Assembly (NCBI GenBank): GCA_020027635.1
Contig: JAHKKL010000063.1
Span: 1-7,994 of the forward strand
Source of the DNA: Gammaproteobacteria bacterium
GTDB taxonomy: Bacteria > Pseudomonadota > Gammaproteobacteria > UBA9214
DNA: 7,994 nt
Direction of reading: 5' to 3'
Position 1 is the first letter of the stretch, and every line of letters starts with the position of its first letter. Position numbers and translations under genes: made by a program. The notes beneath the pieces were generated by a model, which did no database searches, was not told where the DNA came from, and saw only the letters and a program-made list of their open reading frames with translations. Below, piece after piece: positions 6,340 to 7,994 of the stretch.

Positions 6340-6948
6340 TTACCCCGCCTCCCTGCGCAGGACACCCGCAGCCTGACCCTCAATGACCAGCGGCTGTTCG
6401 CGCAGGTCGATCCGAATGGGTACATGGCCCGGATTCTCGGGCAGCAGGTGAACAATCGCACCACGCCGCTGGAAACGCCTGACCGTTACTTCATCTGCGA
6501 TGCGCACCACGACGATGCGGCCGTTCTCGGCATGTGGCGTGCGATGCACCGCGAGCAGGTCGCCATCGAGTATCCCGGCGTCTTTCATGCTGTCGCCGCG
6601 CACCCGTAGCAAGTAATCGGCGCGCGGATGGAAAACAGCCGGATCAACCGGACAGTATTCCTCGATATTCTGTTCGGCGAGTATGGGCTCCCCTGCCACG
6701 ATACGCCCCACCACAGGCAGGCCGGCCGCGGCATCAATAAGGCGAATACCGCGTGAGGAACCCGGCAGCAGTTCGATAACGCCCTTGCGCGCCAGGGCGC
6801 GCAGATGGTCCTCTGCTGCATTCGCGGAGCGGAAACCCAGGCGACGCGCAATTTCGGCGCGCGTGGGCGGGCAGCCATGGGAGGAAATACAGGTGCGTAT
6901 CAGTTCCAGGACTTCGGACTGGCGGGTGGTGAGCATATCCCTGGTCAT
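6340..6948 (-). CDS. lexA: LexA SOS repressor with the dyad lysine replaced by arginine
   Basis: LexA represses SOS genes and is inactivated by RecA*-stimulated self-cleavage. The product has 202 residues, the same as E. coli, and aligns across its length. The winged-helix DNA-binding domain (1-70) includes PPTRAEIARRLGFRSANAAEDHL (27-49), almost identical to E. coli, so CTGT-N8-ACAG recognition is expected. The S24 peptidase domain follows, with scissile A85-G86 in GRIVAGEP and nucleophile S120 in RGDSMKD. The general-base lysine (E. coli K156, in DEVTVKRL) is R157 here (DEVTVRRF, codon AGG at 6478-6480). The only lysines in the protein are K55 and K122, so none can substitute. By family knowledge, loss of this Lys blocks or severely slows self-cleavage. 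ATG 6948 has no clear Shine-Dalgarno. M5 is an alternative start that would also keep homology. purU follows 221 bp downstream. Confidence 0.95.
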   Translation of the reverse strand: MTRDMLTTRQSEVLELIRTCISSHGCPPTRAEIARRLGFRSANAAEDHLRALARKGVIELLPGSSRGIRLIDAAAGLPVVGRIVAGEPILAEQNIEEYCPVDPAVFHPRADYLLRVRGDSMKDAGILDGDLLAVHRTPHAENGRIVVVRIADEVTVRRFQRRGAIVHLLPENPGHVPIRIDLREQPLVIEGQAAGVLRREAG

Positions 6949-6955
6949 GGGCGGC

Positions 6956-6975
6956 GACTGTCTATTTATCCAGTA
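6956..6975 (-). promoter_or_regulatory. SOS box (LexA operator) upstream of lexA
   Basis: Read on the plus strand, GACTGTCTATTTATCCAGTA matches the E. coli SOS consensus TACTGTATATATATACAGTA at 16 of 20 positions, with one mismatch in the CTGT/ACAG half-sites. It ends 7 bp upstream of the lexA start codon and overlaps the expected transcription start, the position of an autoregulatory operator. The right half of a second site (ATATACAG, 6985-6992) lies next to it. Confidence 0.8.
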
Positions 6976-6981
6976 ACCAGG

Positions 6982-7009
6982 ATCATATACAGCGGATCAG
7001 GGAATGCAA
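6982..7009 (-). promoter_or_regulatory. Candidate lexA promoter
   Basis: On the minus strand TTGCAT (7009-7004) and TATGAT (6987-6982, 5/6 to TATAAT) are 16 bp apart. The predicted transcription start falls near 6975, at the edge of the SOS box, so LexA bound there would block initiation or clearance. The -35 is weak. Confidence 0.5.
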
Positions 7010-7386
7010 CAGGCGTTTACCCAAGTGTGTTCTCCCGAGGAGTCTTGAACCATATCGCCTGCTGACAGGAAAGTCAGGTATAACCACACGGATTCCCAGC
7101 AATCAGATCCCGGTGTTCCCGTCCGTTCAGGCCGCCTCGGTCGGATCCTCCCGTCAGTTTTCCCCGCATGCGAGCAGCGGCGTATCACCGCCCACACCGG
7201 CCTCCCCTGTGCCGGCAGTCAAAATCGATTATCATTGACGACCTGTCGACCGGAGTGGGACGGCTTTGCGCCTGCCGACCCGCAACCGAGAACGTGTTCT
7301 GAGCGGCATGATTGGAACCAGAGCACCGGTTTTCCGGGATGGGCGCGAAACACCGCATCTCAACCAAGCTAACCGAAGTTCCTGCC
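7010..7386. other. Divergent lexA-ispG intergenic DNA, no gene seen
   Basis: These 377 bp hold no open frame with recognisable protein character and no tRNA. Short inverted repeats are CTGAC/GTCAG (7062-7066 and 7073-7077) and CCGGC/GCCGG (7197-7201 and 7211-7215). Neither is followed by a T-run. The dyad at 7218-7239 is listed separately. The region presumably holds the ispG promoter and a long ispG leader. Confidence 0.5.
7218..7239 (+). promoter_or_regulatory. GTCAA-N12-TTGAC dyad over a candidate ispG -10
   Basis: GTCAA (7218-7222) and TTGAC (7235-7239) form an inverted repeat around a central ATCGAT. TATCAT (7230-7235, 5/6 to TATAAT) overlaps it and could be a -10 for ispG, though no good -35 is seen. 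This would give a leader of ~145 nt. The binding protein, if any, is unknown to me. Confidence 0.25.
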
Positions 7387-7994
7387 ATGTCCACACCCGC
7401 CGCGCCTGACAAACCCCGCCGCAGCGTCGCCGTGCGTGTCGGCGCGGTGAGTATCGGCGGCGGCGCGCCGGTTGTGGTGCAGTCCATGACCAATACCGAC
7501 ACCGCAGACGTGGCCGCAACCGTGCTGCAGGTCGTCGATCTCGCGCGTGCCGGCTCTGAACTGGTGCGAATCACCGTCAATTCCGATGAGGCTGCGCGCG
7601 CCGTACCCGCCATCCACGAGAGCCTGCTGCAGCGCGGCGAGAACATACCTCTGGTCGGCGATTTTCATTTCAACGGGCACAAGCTGCTGGCGAACCACCC
7701 GGCGTGCGCACAGGCGCTTGCCAAATACCGGATCAACCCGGGCAACGTCGGTCGTGGCAGCAAGCGCGATGAACACTTCGCGGCCCTGATCGAAACGGCC
7801 TGTCGCTACGACAAACCGGTGCGCATCGGCGTCAACTGGGGCAGCCTCGATCAAGCCCTCGTCGCCCGGGTCATGGATGAAAACGCACGGCGCAACACCC
7901 CACTGGACTCACGGCAGATCATCCACGAGATCATGGTGACCTCGGCCCTGGAGAATGCCGACCGGGCCGAGGCCCTCGGACTGGGACGTGATCA
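7387..7994 (+). CDS. ispG: IspG, 4-hydroxy-3-methylbut-2-enyl diphosphate synthase (3' truncated by window)
   Basis: IspG (GcpE) converts MEcPP to HMBPP, the penultimate step of the MEP isoprenoid pathway, using a [4Fe-4S] cluster and flavodoxin/ferredoxin electrons. It supplies, among others, the undecaprenyl carrier used in cell-wall synthesis. 202 codons are visible of an expected ~370-410. They cover most of the N-terminal TIM-barrel domain, with the motifs VQSMTNTDT (31-39), GDFHFNGH (91-98), KYRINPGNVG (113-122) and RIGVNWGSLDQ (146-156). The cluster-binding cysteines and catalytic Glu lie in the missing C-terminal part. ATG 7387 begins a short non-conserved lead before homology at about residue 12. 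No strong Shine-Dalgarno is visible. In many gammaproteobacteria rodZ precedes ispG, but here lexA lies divergently upstream. Confidence 0.95.
   Translation, partial: MSTPAAPDKPRRSVAVRVGAVSIGGGAPVVVQSMTNTDTADVAATVLQVVDLARAGSELVRITVNSDEAARAVPAIHESLLQRGENIPLVGDFHFNGHKLLANHPACAQALAKYRINPGNVGRGSKRDEHFAALIETACRYDKPVRIGVNWGSLDQALVARVMDENARRNTPLDSRQIIHEIMVTSALENADRAEALGLGRD

Noticed and set aside
6199..6609. 136-codon plus-strand open frame over the lexA 3' end
   Set aside because: Antisense to lexA with no domain character.
6975..6994. Second full SOS box upstream of lexA
   Set aside because: Only the right half matches; the left half is CCAG instead of CTGT, 10 of 20 overall.
7042..7065. Short leader peptide starting TTG after a GAGGAG
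   Set aside because: Seven codons with a weak start and no attenuator features; not supportable.

Overview
The window is ordinary-density bacterial chromosome, GC-rich (about 60% by eye). Its gene order and protein sequences point to a gammaproteobacterium, perhaps a Chromatiales/Ectothiorhodospira-like lineage. The genus is inference. The LexA and RodA parts align readily with the E. coli proteins, and rodA-mltB-rlpA-dacC-dat is a classic gammaproteobacterial cell-wall cluster.

Positions 1-5162 (+ strand) hold the cell-wall block. It contains the 3' part of rodA (SEDS glycan polymerase of the elongasome), mltB (lytic transglycosylase lipoprotein), rlpA (septal DPBB/SPOR lipoprotein), dacC (PBP5-type D-Ala-D-Ala carboxypeptidase) and dat (D-amino-acid transaminase). 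These proteins polymerise, trim and recycle peptidoglycan. DacC releases D-alanine in the periplasm, and Dat can interconvert D-alanine and D-glutamate in the cytoplasm. A 163-bp foldback element with perfect 19-bp terminal inverted repeats (MITE-like) lies between rlpA and dacC. Just after it come a candidate dacC promoter and a perfect 7-1-7 palindrome. The ybeD-lipB-lipA genes that often follow dat are absent here.

Positions 5163-6948 (- strand) hold lexA followed by purU (formyltetrahydrofolate deformylase), convergent with the cell-wall block. lexA has a strong SOS-box match (16/20 to the E. coli consensus) 7 bp upstream of its start codon. The most notable observation in the window is in the LexA protein. 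The Ser of the self-cleavage dyad (S120) and the Ala-Gly scissile bond (A85-G86) are present, but the dyad lysine (E. coli K156) is an arginine, encoded by AGG at 6478-6480.

Positions 6949-7994 hold a 438-bp divergent intergenic region with the lexA control elements and a weak dyad, then the 5' half of ispG (MEP isoprenoid pathway) on the + strand, cut by the window end. I found no CRISPR array, tRNA, rRNA, prophage or defence genes. The most likely unusual biology is the LexA variant and the foldback element.
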